This document shows, one piece after another, positions 1 to 6,022 of a stretch of DNA of 8,583 nt. A program made the position numbers and the translations under genes. How positions within the stretch are numbered: position 1 is the stretch's first letter; every line of letters begins with the position of its first letter. The DNA comes from Litoreibacter sp. Lineage in GTDB: Bacteria; Pseudomonadota; Alphaproteobacteria; Rhodobacterales; Rhodobacteraceae. The DNA is taken from assembly GCA_013042765.1 (NCBI GenBank), contig JABDPP010000057.1, positions 1 to 8,583 on the forward strand. The letters are read 5' to 3'. The notes beneath the pieces were generated by a model. It did not search any database. It worked only from the letters and a program-made list of their open reading frames with translations, and was not told where the DNA came from.

Positions 1-1266
1 ACCAACCAGCGCGAAACCACGCTGGTCTGGGACCGGCAGACCGGCGCGCCGGTCTGCAACGCCATCGTCTGGCAGGACCGCCGCACCTCGGATTTGTGTC
101 TTGACCTGAAAGCGGCGGGGCATGAGGATAAAGTGACGGATGTCACCGGCTTGCTGCTCGATCCTTACTTCTCCGGCACGAAACTGCATTGGATCCTCGA
201 AAACGTGGAGGGTACGCGCGCCCGAGCCGAGGCTGGGGAACTTCTTTTCGGAACGGTAGACAGCTTTTTGATCTGGAGACTGACGGGTGGCGCTGTGCAC
301 GTCACCGATGCCACCAATGCGGCGCGCACCCTGCTCTATGACATTCGTTCGGGCGGCTGGTCTCGTGAGATCTGCGAGCTTCTTGATATCCCGATGGGCA
401 TGCTGCCGGAGGTCAAGGACAGCGCGGCGGAGTTCGGAATAACCAAGGCAGACATTCTGGGCGCTGAGATCCCTATTCTCGGTGTTGCCGGTGACCAGCA
501 GGCGGCGACCGTCGGGCAGGCTTGTTTCGAGCCGGGCATGATGAAGTCGACCTATGGAACGGGGTGTTTCGCGCTTCTCAATACCGGGGAAACGCCGGTG
601 CGCTCGCGCAACAGGCTCCTGACCACGATTGCCTACCAGCTGGATGGAAAACCTGTCTACGCGCTGGAAGGCTCGATCTTCATCGCGGGCGCGGTTGTGC
701 AATGGCTGCGGGATGGGCTGGGCCTAGTCGGTGCCGCCGGCGAAACCCAAGGCCTTGCCGAGGAAGCCGATCCTGAGCAGTCCGTGATCATGGTGCCTGC
801 CTTCACCGGTCTTGGGGCACCCTATTGGAATGCCGAATGCCGGGGCGCGATCTATGGGCTCACCCGGAATTCCGGCCCGGCGGAATTTGCTCGCGCTGCC
901 TTGGAAAGTGTTGGGTTTCAGACCCGCGACCTGCTGGAGGCGATGACCGCAGACTGGTCAGCAGAGGGCGCTTCGGGCACAGGTAACGTCTTGCGCGTGG
1001 ATGGTGGTATGACGGCCAGCGACTGGACCATGCAATTTCTCAGCGACATCATTAATGCGCCGGTCGACCGTCCCGAACTTCTGGAGACGACAGCGCTGGG
1101 GGCGGCATGGCTGGCGGGGATGCGCGCCGGTATCTATCCCGATCAGGCTGAGTTCGCTGCGCGCTGGGCGCGGGAGCGCCGGTTTATTCCCGCCATGGCG
1201 CAAAGCACGCGCGATGCGAAATACGGCGCATGGAAGAAAGCTGTGGACGCAACCCTGTCCGTGTGA
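1..1266 (+). CDS. glpK: Glycerol kinase, N-terminus cut off by the window edge
   Basis: Glycerol kinase (FGGY family) phosphorylates glycerol with ATP to sn-glycerol-3-phosphate in the cytoplasm. The frame is open from base 1 and opens with TNQRET, which lies near residue 80 of the E. coli enzyme, so roughly 80 residues are missing and 421 are visible. Glycerol-binding residues known from E. coli are present: Arg-Glu of NQRET, Tyr of DPYFSGTK, and the catalytic Asp of AGDQQAA (bases 493-495). The nucleotide-site motifs YGTGCF, the LRVDGG motif and ALGAA follow, and the C-terminal YGAWKKAV is typical. The loop that carries Gly-Thr-Arg before IPI in E. coli, the fructose-1,6-bisphosphate site, here reads LGAEIPI, so classical FBP inhibition is doubtful. 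The MATE gene follows after 12 bp on the same strand. The family call is very secure. Confidence 0.97.
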   Translation, partial: TNQRETTLVWDRQTGAPVCNAIVWQDRRTSDLCLDLKAAGHEDKVTDVTGLLLDPYFSGTKLHWILENVEGTRARAEAGELLFGTVDSFLIWRLTGGAVHVTDATNAARTLLYDIRSGGWSREICELLDIPMGMLPEVKDSAAEFGITKADILGAEIPILGVAGDQQAATVGQACFEPGMMKSTYGTGCFALLNTGETPVRSRNRLLTTIAYQLDGKPVYALEGSIFIAGAVVQWLRDGLGLVGAAGETQGLAEEADPEQSVIMVPAFTGLGAPYWNAECRGAIYGLTRNSGPAEFARAALESVGFQTRDLLEAMTADWSAEGASGTGNVLRVDGGMTASDWTMQFLSDIINAPVDRPELLETTALGAAWLAGMRAGIYPDQAEFAARWARERRFIPAMAQSTRDAKYGAWKKAVDATLSV

Positions 1267-1278
1267 TCCCTGTTAGCC

Positions 1279-2673
1279 ATGGTTGCGCAAACCGCCAAAT
1301 TCCTCGAAGGGAACCTGTTTCGCCATATCACGGTGATGTCGCTGACGGCCTCTGTCGGGCTGATGGCAATTTTCTTCGTCGATTTTGTCGACATGATTTT
1401 CATTTCGATGCTGGGCAATGAAGCCCTTGCGGCAGCGGTGGGTTATGCCGGGGCAATCCTGTTTTTCACCACCTCCTTCGGAATAGGCATGGCGATTGCC
1501 GGCGGGGCGCTGGTGGCCCGCGCGCTGGGTGAGGGCGATGAGCAGAAAGCCCGCCGCCTGACCACGAATGCACTTCTATATGGCGTGATTTTCGGGGCCA
1601 TCTTTGCTGCCATCGTCTGGCAGTTCCTCGATCCGCTGACCCGGCTTCTGGGCGCTACTGGGGAGACGCAGGCGCTGGCGGTCCTCTACCTCTCGATCAT
1701 CATTCCCAGCCTGCCTCTGCTGATGATCGGCATGATGGGCGGGGCCATCCTGCGTGCCTATGGCGATGCCCGTCGCGCGATGATAGCCACGATCCTTGGC
1801 GGTGTGGTCAATGCGGTGCTCGACCCGATCCTCATTTTTGGCTTCGATCTTGAACTGATAGGGGCCGCGTTGGCCAGTGTTGCCGCGCGCCTGACCATAG
1901 CCGCCGTTGCCCTGCGCCCGATCCTGCAACATCACGGAGGGTTCGACCGGCCTAACGTCGCGAGCGCACTGAAGGACCTGATGCCGGTGCTGGCCATTGC
2001 AGTTCCCGCCATACTGACGCAGCTCGCCACACCGATCGGGCAGGCCTATGTCACCCGCGCCATGGCCGAGTTCGGAGAGGTGGCCGTGGCGGGTATGGCC
2101 GTGGTCTCGCGCCTGACGCCGCTCTCTTTCGCCGTACTCTTTGCTTTATCGGGTGCGGTCGGTCCGATCATCGGTCAGAACTCCGGCGCGGGGATGCATG
2201 CTCGCGTGGGCCGCACCTTCCGCGACGCGCTGATCTTCATCGCGCTTTACGTGGCTGCGGTGGCGGCACTTCTGTTTTTCCTGCGCCAACCGATCGCGGA
2301 TCTGTTCCAGGCCGAGGGGATCGGACGCCAGCTGATTTACCTCTTCTGCGGCCCCCTCGCGCTGGCCTTCTTTTTCAATGGGGTCCTCTTCGTGGCCAAT
2401 GCCGCCTTCAACAACCTTGGTCACCCGTTCTATTCCACTTGGATCAACTGGGGACGCCATACGCTGGGCACTATCCCCTTCGTAATGCTGGGTGGGTTTA
2501 TGTTCGGAGCACCGGGCGTTTTGATCGGGCAGGCGGCAGGTGGGCTGGTCTTTGCGGCGGTGGCGTGGTGGCTCGCCCTTCGTGTTATCGCCCAGCAGAC
2601 GGAGAAGAAGGCGCCGCCGCAGCCATTCGCGCGTCAGGGCCGACTGCTACAGCTTTTCAATTTCCGCCGGTAG
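1279..2673 (+). CDS. MATE family multidrug/cation efflux transporter
   Basis: Complete 464-aa inner-membrane protein of the MATE family (NorM/DinF-like), which exports cationic drugs or metabolites by H+ or Na+ antiport. The N-terminus (FLEGNLFRHITVMSL, then LGNEALAAAVGYAG) matches the family pattern, and about 12 hydrophobic segments can be counted in two bundles, near residues 17-38, 48-70, 97-115, 131-152, 165-184, 190-208, 234-255, 268-290, 317-336, 350-374, 389-411 and 412-432. A short basic tail follows. The ATG lies 12 bp after the glpK stop, so the two are probably co-transcribed, although the Shine-Dalgarno sequence is weak. This start was chosen because it gives the usual short cytoplasmic N-terminus. 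The final nine codons overlap the 3' end of the opposite-strand cyclotransferase gene. The substrate cannot be read from sequence. Pairing with glpK may be positional only. Confidence 0.93.
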   Translation: MVAQTAKFLEGNLFRHITVMSLTASVGLMAIFFVDFVDMIFISMLGNEALAAAVGYAGAILFFTTSFGIGMAIAGGALVARALGEGDEQKARRLTTNALLYGVIFGAIFAAIVWQFLDPLTRLLGATGETQALAVLYLSIIIPSLPLLMIGMMGGAILRAYGDARRAMIATILGGVVNAVLDPILIFGFDLELIGAALASVAARLTIAAVALRPILQHHGGFDRPNVASALKDLMPVLAIAVPAILTQLATPIGQAYVTRAMAEFGEVAVAGMAVVSRLTPLSFAVLFALSGAVGPIIGQNSGAGMHARVGRTFRDALIFIALYVAAVAALLFFLRQPIADLFQAEGIGRQLIYLFCGPLALAFFFNGVLFVANAAFNNLGHPFYSTWINWGRHTLGTIPFVMLGGFMFGAPGVLIGQAAGGLVFAAVAWWLALRVIAQQTEKKAPPQPFARQGRLLQLFNFRR

Positions 2674-3216
2674 CCCTCTCAGATGCTGATCCACCAATTC
2701 CCGCTCGAAGGATGATAGCTTCTGGTGGCGGGTATAGCGCGGTGTCGCACGGTCATCGAGAATCGGCGCGGCCCAGCCATCGGTCGTTTCGAAAAACGAA
2801 GTCACGCCCGCCTCTCCAAATACTGACAGGTAGCCTTGCACGACCACGTCGATGTAACTCAGCAGGATCGGGTGGCGTACCGAGGGTGGTGCATCATGGG
2901 CCTGATCGGTCTGGTAGATCTGCACATCCAGCGGGCGGTCCAGCGCATGATCCACCTTCGCATGATCCAGCGGCGTGCGGTTATAGGCGCGTTCGCGCAG
3001 ATCAAGCGCTTCCCAGTCCGCGCCGGGAACATGTGCGATCAAACCGTCGATCTGGCTGTCCGGATCCGGGCGCGCCGACAAAAACGCAACCTCGCGCAAA
3101 TGGGTGTGCCGCCAGACCCGCCGCCAACCGCTGAGCCGCGCCGGGGTAGGCGTGCCGTAATCGTGGGTGCGGGTGTTCACCAGCGACCCGTATCCGAAGA
3201 AGAAAGGATCCGTCAT
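2647..3216 (-). CDS. Gamma-glutamylcyclotransferase-fold protein
   Basis: A 189-aa soluble protein of the gamma-glutamylcyclotransferase (GGCT/AIG2/ChaC) superfamily. Known members release 5-oxoproline from gamma-glutamyl amino acids, amines or glutathione. The N-terminal FFFGYGSLVN (residues 5-14) is the substrate-binding loop of the fold. IDGLIAHV is the usual central strand, and the motif LDLRERAYNR supplies the expected catalytic Glu, probably Glu75, followed by Tyr-x-Arg. The frame stays open to a TTG 114 bp further upstream, but ATG at 3216 puts FGYGSL at the N-terminus as in the family. No good Shine-Dalgarno sequence precedes it. The gene converges on the MATE gene and overlaps it by 27 bp. 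The fold is secure. The substrate (glutathione, gamma-glutamylamine or another) is not determined. Confidence 0.85.
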   Translation of the reverse strand: MTDPFFFGYGSLVNTRTHDYGTPTPARLSGWRRVWRHTHLREVAFLSARPDPDSQIDGLIAHVPGADWEALDLRERAYNRTPLDHAKVDHALDRPLDVQIYQTDQAHDAPPSVRHPILLSYIDVVVQGYLSVFGEAGVTSFFETTDGWAAPILDDRATPRYTRHQKLSSFERELVDQHLRGLPAEIEKL

Positions 3217-3314
3217 GTGCCGATATGTGCAAGAGCCCGATCCGGATGCAAGACCCGCCAGCGTGAAAAGGTGATCGCTGTCCGGTGAATTGGGGGGCAC
3301 AGCGATGCATATGC

Positions 3315-3354
3315 TTTCGCTGCAGCGCAAAAATATTTCTGCAACGCAGCAAAT
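3315..3354. promoter_or_regulatory. Two TGC/GCA-rich dyads, PhaR-like operator candidate
   Basis: Two imperfect palindromes lie between the divergent cyclotransferase and ParA-like genes. The first contains the perfect 10-bp palindrome CGCTGCAGCG at 3318-3327, flanked by TTT and CAAA. The second contains CTGCAACGCAG at 3339-3349, flanked by ATTT and CAAAT. Their centres are about 21.5 bp apart, close to two helical turns. CTGC-N3-GCAG within TTT...AAA resembles, from memory, the TGC-rich site of PhaR, the polyhydroxybutyrate-responsive repressor of Paracoccus and Rhodobacter. The dyads end about 50 bp before the ParA-like ATG, where a repressor could block the promoter. Assignment to PhaR is inference. 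The dyad structure is directly visible. Confidence 0.5.
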
Positions 3355-3405
3355 ATCGTGATAGTTAACACCTCAGAGACGCAGAAACTGAGCGGTGGAT
3401 TCGAC

Positions 3406-4047
3406 ATGAGCGGCAAAGTCATAACTGTAGCGCAGCAAAAAGGCGGGTCCGGCAAAACGACCTTTGCGGCGAACCTCGCCGTGGCCGCAGCCCAAAACGG
3501 TAAATCGGTAGCGCTCATCGATTCCGATGCTCAGGGCAGTCTGGGGCGTTGGTACATGGCCCGCCTCGAGGATCCGAAGCCCGGTGCGGCAGAGCTCTCC
3601 TTCTCGACCGCCAGCGCCTGGGGTATCGCCTTTGAATGCGACAAGCTGAAGAAAGAACATGATCTCGTCATCGTCGACACCCCGCCCAAGATCGACGCGG
3701 ACCTGCGCCCTGCCTTGCGAATCTCAGATCTGGTCGTCCTGCCGGTGTCAGCCTCGCATGTCGATATCTGGGCCACGGAAGGCCTGATCGAACTGGCGCA
3801 ACGAGAAGACCGCCCCGTGATGGCCGTTCTGAACCGGGCGCTTGCCGGTACGCGACTGGCGGAGCAGATTGCCGGGCAGCTCTGCGAACTTGCTTGCGAG
3901 ACAGCAGCCACCACGATCTCCAACCGCGTTCTCTATGCAGAGACGCTGGGACGAGGACAAAGTGTCGTTGAGGTTCGCAAATCCGGGCCCGCCGCAAAGG
4001 AATTCTATGCGCTGACGACAGAAATCCTGTCTGCGCTGAAAGACTGA
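3406..4047 (+). CDS. Orphan ParA/MinD-family ATPase
   Basis: A 213-aa P-loop ATPase of the ParA/MinD (SIMIBI) class. These proteins dimerise on ATP, bind DNA or membrane non-specifically, and position plasmids, chromosomes, protein clusters or organelles. The deviant Walker A motif KGGSGKTT is at residues 12-19 with the signature Lys12. Walker A' LIDSDAQGS is at 37-45 and Walker B DLVIVDTPP at 86-94. The protein is the short form without an N-terminal helix-turn-helix, so it should not regulate its own promoter directly. ATG 3406 is preferred over an upstream in-frame start at 3358 because it starts just before the first strand and has GGTGG at 3394-3398. No ParB, parS array or replication gene is nearby, so this is not a complete partition cassette here. 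The 85-aa membrane-anchored gene downstream, same strand, could be a partner. The cargo is unknown. Confidence 0.9.
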   Translation: MSGKVITVAQQKGGSGKTTFAANLAVAAAQNGKSVALIDSDAQGSLGRWYMARLEDPKPGAAELSFSTASAWGIAFECDKLKKEHDLVIVDTPPKIDADLRPALRISDLVVLPVSASHVDIWATEGLIELAQREDRPVMAVLNRALAGTRLAEQIAGQLCELACETAATTISNRVLYAETLGRGQSVVEVRKSGPAAKEFYALTTEILSALKD

Positions 4048-4212
4048 TCCGCAGGGTTTCCCATTTAATCAGGGTCAAAAATTCCAACAATTGGCGCAAG
4101 AGGGCGCCGCATAAGGAATCTCTATCCGAAGAATCTCTCGGAACGCCTGACGCAATGTCGCAGGCCCTTTCCTTCGTGGATCGCAGCGTCATTTCACGCG
4201 CATGACCACAAT

Positions 4213-4217
4213 GGGAG
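4213..4217 (+). promoter_or_regulatory. Ribosome binding site deciding a GTG start
   Basis: GGGAG lies six bases before GTG 4224. The nearby ATGs at 4202 and 4211 are out of frame with the downstream reading frame, so this site is what supports the GTG start of the 85-aa protein. Confidence 0.65.
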
Positions 4218-4223
4218 ATCACC

Positions 4224-4481
4224 GTGTCTAGTTTGGAAGATAGAAAGTCCGCGCTCGAAAACAGCGCAATGAAAGAGAAGACAATGAAGGCGCTTGCGTC
4301 GATTGAGGCCAAGAACAGGCAGCGTGAAGCTGCGAGTTATTCGGTTATCGGGGGCGCTATGGCTTATGGCTCCGGTTCGCTCGGCACCGGCCTGTTCGGA
4401 AAGATCTCATCCGGAGCGAAATGGTTCTGCATCTGGTTTGCGATGATTCTGCCGGTGATAATGTTCATCCTTCATGTCTAA
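4224..4481 (+). CDS. Small C-terminally membrane-anchored protein, unrecognised
   Basis: An 85-aa protein I do not recognise. Residues 1-38 are charged and Lys/Glu/Ala-rich (KEKTMKALASIEAKNRQRE) and look helical or coiled-coil. Residues 41-64 are Gly/Ser-rich and mildly hydrophobic. Residues 67-84 form a strong transmembrane helix that ends three residues or fewer before the stop. That layout suggests a tail-anchored protein with its N-terminal helix in the cytoplasm, or with the Gly-rich stretch as a second weak membrane segment. The GTG start has a well-spaced GGGAG. It lies 176 bp after the ParA-like gene on the same strand. The gap holds no clear terminator, so co-transcription is possible and a membrane anchor for the ATPase is an attractive but unproven idea. 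Codon choice looks coding. Confidence 0.65.
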   Translation: MSSLEDRKSALENSAMKEKTMKALASIEAKNRQREAASYSVIGGAMAYGSGSLGTGLFGKISSGAKWFCIWFAMILPVIMFILHV

Positions 4482-4509
4482 AAAGCGGCGATTCCAAGAA
4501 GGCCAAAAA

Positions 4510-4534
4510 GAGGGGCGTTTCCAAAACGCCCCTC
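4510..4534 (-). terminator. Intrinsic terminator hairpin, T-tract on the - strand
   Basis: A perfect 11-bp inverted repeat (4510-4520 with 4524-4534, arm GAGGGGCGTTT) closes a 3-base loop. On the - strand it is followed by CTTTTT, the classical intrinsic terminator layout. On the + strand there is no T-tract, only CCGTCG. It sits 28 bp after the stop of the + strand 85-aa gene, so it may also act, less efficiently, on that transcript. No - strand gene has been found whose 3' end it would serve. Confidence 0.7.
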
Positions 4535-4750
4535 CCGTCGCCACAATGTTGACACGGTTCGGCGGCGAACGAGCTCAAAGCCCCCGAAATGGCCCTCATA
4601 TTGTTTCGATTTAGGACATAATGTGTCAAAAATTAGAGGTAAGGAGAAGCTTACTTGCTGAAATAAGGCAGCGGCGTAATCTTAATTTCATCAACAACAA
4701 GTTTTGCCGAGTTTTTGGGTTCTAGATCTTACACAAAGGGGAATGTGAAA

Positions 4751-4945
4751 ATGTCCGTATCCATCGTAGAAAAAGCTCGCCAAGGCCGCATCGAAGCACT
4801 CAAAGCAGCACGGTCCCGCAAGGCTCAGCAAGCAGACACCAACATCGCAGTTTTCGCGCAGGAAACAGCAGAGCAGCGTCAGGTTGCCCCGGTCTTCATG
4901 ACCCGTCGGGCAGTCGTAGACGACACAGTATTCGCGGCCGCCTAA
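4751..4945 (+). CDS. Small Ala/Gln/Arg-rich protein, unrecognised
   Basis: A 64-aa protein I do not recognise. Its first half (VEKARQGRIEALKAARSRKAQQ) is basic and strongly helix-forming. The second half carries more acidic and hydrophobic residues and ends TVFAAA. There is no signal peptide, membrane segment or Cys. The ATG at 4751 is preceded by AAAGGGG (4735-4741) nine bases upstream, a good ribosome binding site. Base choice is unusual for the window: Ala is often GCA and Val GTA. The 269 bp upstream (4482-4750) hold only the terminator hairpin and an A+T-rich leader. In that leader TTGCTG at 4655 and TAATCT at 4677 are 16 bases apart and could be a weak promoter. The gene stands alone with no same-strand neighbour close downstream. 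It is probably real; its function is unknown. Confidence 0.55.
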   Translation: MSVSIVEKARQGRIEALKAARSRKAQQADTNIAVFAQETAEQRQVAPVFMTRRAVVDDTVFAAA

Positions 4946-5084
4946 GTCGCGCCGCAGGAACCCGCACTCGCTACACACGACCAATCAGGGTTCCACCAAG
5001 CAGCCTGGGGCTGGGTGCCAGGCAAATCGAGCAGGAAAGTCGTGCACAGAGTCTGTGGACGGCTTTTCTGGTAAGAGATCCCTC

Positions 5085-5348
5085 TCAGATTGTTGTGGAA
5101 TTTGAGCGCTTCGCAGGGGCGCCAGACCGACTGCGCATGGCGCGTGGCGGCGGGGCGTCGGCATGGTCCGTGGCAGATCGCAAGACATCGGTGGCAAAGC
5201 GGGTGAGAACGGCGGCCAGGATCAGGATGATCCCGAGGCCCGCATAGATGACAAAGGCTGACAGCCAACCGATATCCCAGAAAGCAATGGCGAGAACCGC
5301 AGCGACGAGGCTGACAAGGCTGCTTATGACACTCACTACGACCAACAC
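5085..5348 (-). CDS. Small two-helix membrane protein, unrecognised
   Basis: An 87-aa predicted inner-membrane protein of unknown function. Residues 1-24 form one hydrophobic helix (VVVSVISSLVSLVAAVLAIAF). A short loop DIGWLS follows, then a second helix at about 30-49 (FVIYAGLGIILILAAVL). The C-terminal 35 residues are polar and Arg/Ser/Pro-rich and would lie in the cytoplasm by the positive-inside rule. The start is GTG 5348, or the TTG directly after it, because AAGGAAG at 5352-5358 lies just upstream. Spacing fits the TTG slightly better. It is on the same strand as the DUF465 gene but 316 bp away, with two hairpins between, so it is probably a separate transcript. The protein has no catalytic motif. 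The overlapping frames on either strand are less protein-like, which supports this choice. Confidence 0.55.
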   Translation of the reverse strand: MLVVVSVISSLVSLVAAVLAIAFWDIGWLSAFVIYAGLGIILILAAVLTRFATDVLRSATDHADAPPPRAMRSRSGAPAKRSNSTTI

Positions 5349-5481
5349 GAACTTCCTTTGTTACCGCGAGTTGGCACTCTCCACCGATCTAAACGATTGC
5401 GCTTTCGCATTCGTGAAGACCAGGGGCCTTCGGTTCCTGACCGGAAAAGGAAAAACCTCAACTCTTGAGTAACTAAACACG

Positions 5482-5505
5482 AAAAATCTGCCGAGATTGA
5501 GGCAG
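5482..5505 (-). terminator. Possible weak intrinsic terminator, - strand
   Basis: CTGCC (5488-5492) pairs with GGCAG (5501-5505) across an 8-base loop. Read on the - strand the stem is followed by ATTTTTC. The five-pair stem is short for an efficient terminator, but its placement after the DUF465 gene and before the membrane protein gene makes sense. Confidence 0.35.
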
Positions 5506-5627
5506 CGTGGTGGTTTCCTATGGGCAGGTCTTGGGAGGGTAATCAGCCTGAGGTCGTGACCAAGATAATGAACTTAAATGTCGGATTATATTTAGATAAA
5601 ACCCTCTACTGTGCTGTCTCTGGCGAT

Positions 5628-5655
5628 CTGGCAAGGGTGGGAGGACCCTTGCCAG
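5628..5655 (-). terminator. Perfect hairpin just after the DUF465 stop
   Basis: An 11-bp perfect inverted repeat (5628-5638 with 5645-5655, arm CTGGCAAGGGT) surrounds a 6-base loop. It begins 9 bases past the stop codon of the - strand DUF465 gene. No T-tract follows on either strand, so it is either a weak terminator or a stem that protects the 3' end of that mRNA. Confidence 0.55.
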
Positions 5656-5664
5656 GCCAGCCGG

Positions 5665-5898
5665 TCAGCGCAGCAATCCGGCGATTTCGTCCTTTAGACG
5701 CATTCGCTGCTTGCGCATGTCTTCTTCATGAAACTGGTCTGTTGGTTCGGTGAACGTCTCGGCCCGGTGAATGGCGCGGTTGACCTCATGATACTCGTCA
5801 AAAAGCTTGCGAAAATGGGCGTCGCTTTCCTTCAGAGTATGGATCTTGTCCACCTTGTCAGGGAATTCTTCGGCCAATTCGTGTGGCGTATGCGTCAT
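5665..5898 (-). CDS. YdcH/DUF465 family small coiled-coil protein
   Basis: A 77-aa protein of the YdcH (DUF465) family, short helical proteins common in proteobacteria and without an established function. The family pattern is clear: EEFPDKVDKIHTLKESDAHFRKLFDEYHEVNRAIHRAE, then a turn with Pro, then the second helix EEDMRKQRMRLKDEIAGLLR. Both helices have heptad-like spacing and should form a helical hairpin or coiled coil. There is no signal peptide or membrane segment. ATG 5898 has GAGGAG at 5909-5914 ten bases upstream. The frame stays open further upstream, but that part is not conserved in character and would remove the ribosome site. An FNR-type box and a matching -10 element lie just upstream, which points to control by oxygen. 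A hairpin follows the stop. Confidence 0.88.
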   Translation of the reverse strand: MTHTPHELAEEFPDKVDKIHTLKESDAHFRKLFDEYHEVNRAIHRAETFTEPTDQFHEEDMRKQRMRLKDEIAGLLR

Positions 5899-5930
5899 GA
5901 GCGGGTTTCTCCTCTGTATGGTCTGTACCG

Positions 5931-5972
5931 ACCGTAGGAGCGCCCCGTTCGCAGCGCCTTGATTTGGGTCAA
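5931..5972 (-). promoter_or_regulatory. FNR/FnrL-type box and -10 element before the DUF465 gene
   Basis: TTGATTTGGGTCAA at 5959-5972 fits the FNR half-sites TTGAT-N4-ATCAA with one change. On the - strand it reads TTGACCCAAATCAA. TACGGT at 5936-5931 fits the TAnnnT form of a -10 hexamer. If transcription starts at about 5924, the box is centred at -41.5, the class II position at which FNR/CRP-family activators contact RNA polymerase. The leader would be about 26 bases and contain the GAGGAG site. A 7-bp inverted repeat (GCGCCCC at 5940-5946 and GGGGCGC at 5980-5986) flanks the box. No + strand gene lies downstream, so the DUF465 gene is the natural target. Confidence 0.6.
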
Positions 5973-6022
5973 ACTGGGGGGCGCGCGATCCATCTGTCCG
6001 CGCGGCCCATAAGAGATCGCCT

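Larger units (their letters stand above)
5349..5664. other. Intergenic region, 316 bp, no gene
   Basis: This stretch lies upstream of the 87-aa membrane protein and downstream of the DUF465 gene, both on the - strand. It is visibly A+T-richer than its surroundings around 5460-5490 and 5565-5605. It holds two hairpins, annotated separately, at 5482-5505 and 5628-5655. The only open frame of note, on the + strand from 5520, overlaps the DUF465 gene antisense and does not look like protein. No convincing promoter for the membrane protein was found. A short - strand RNA between the two hairpins is possible but unsupported. Confidence 0.5.

Noticed and set aside
2439..3134. A 231-codon + strand open frame spanning the MATE/cyclotransferase junction.
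   Set aside because: It overlaps two well-supported genes in other frames and has Arg/Pro/Gly-rich low-information sequence.
4116..4138. Direct repeat GAATCTCT twice, 15 bp apart, upstream of the 85-aa gene.
   Set aside because: Two 8-bp copies are too short and too few to call a repeat element or operator without comparative support.
3668..4312. A 214-codon - strand open frame.
   Set aside because: It is antisense to the ParA-like gene, is Arg/Ser/Pro-rich with no recognisable domain, and runs through the leader of the 85-aa gene, typical of a GC-rich shadow frame.
4651..4728. A 25-codon - strand stretch reading like the C-terminal end of a beta-sandwich protein (KLVVDEIKITPLPYFSK, then stop).
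   Set aside because: It is closed upstream by a stop at 4729-4731, has no start, and is short enough to be chance. The - strand terminator at 4510-4534 downstream is the only reason to keep it in mind as a gene remnant.
4691..4984. A - strand open frame of 97 codons rich in Cys.
   Set aside because: It is antisense to the 64-aa gene. The Cys richness arises because GCA alanine codons read as TGC on the other strand. It starts with TTG and lacks a ribosome site.
5003..5023. GCCTGG/CCAGGC hairpin after the 64-aa gene.
   Set aside because: Six-pair stem with a 9-base loop and no T-tract on either strand. It is not enough to call a terminator.
5520..5753. A 77-codon + strand open frame.
   Set aside because: Its second half is antisense to DUF465, its first half runs through the 5628-5655 hairpin, and no ribosome site precedes it.
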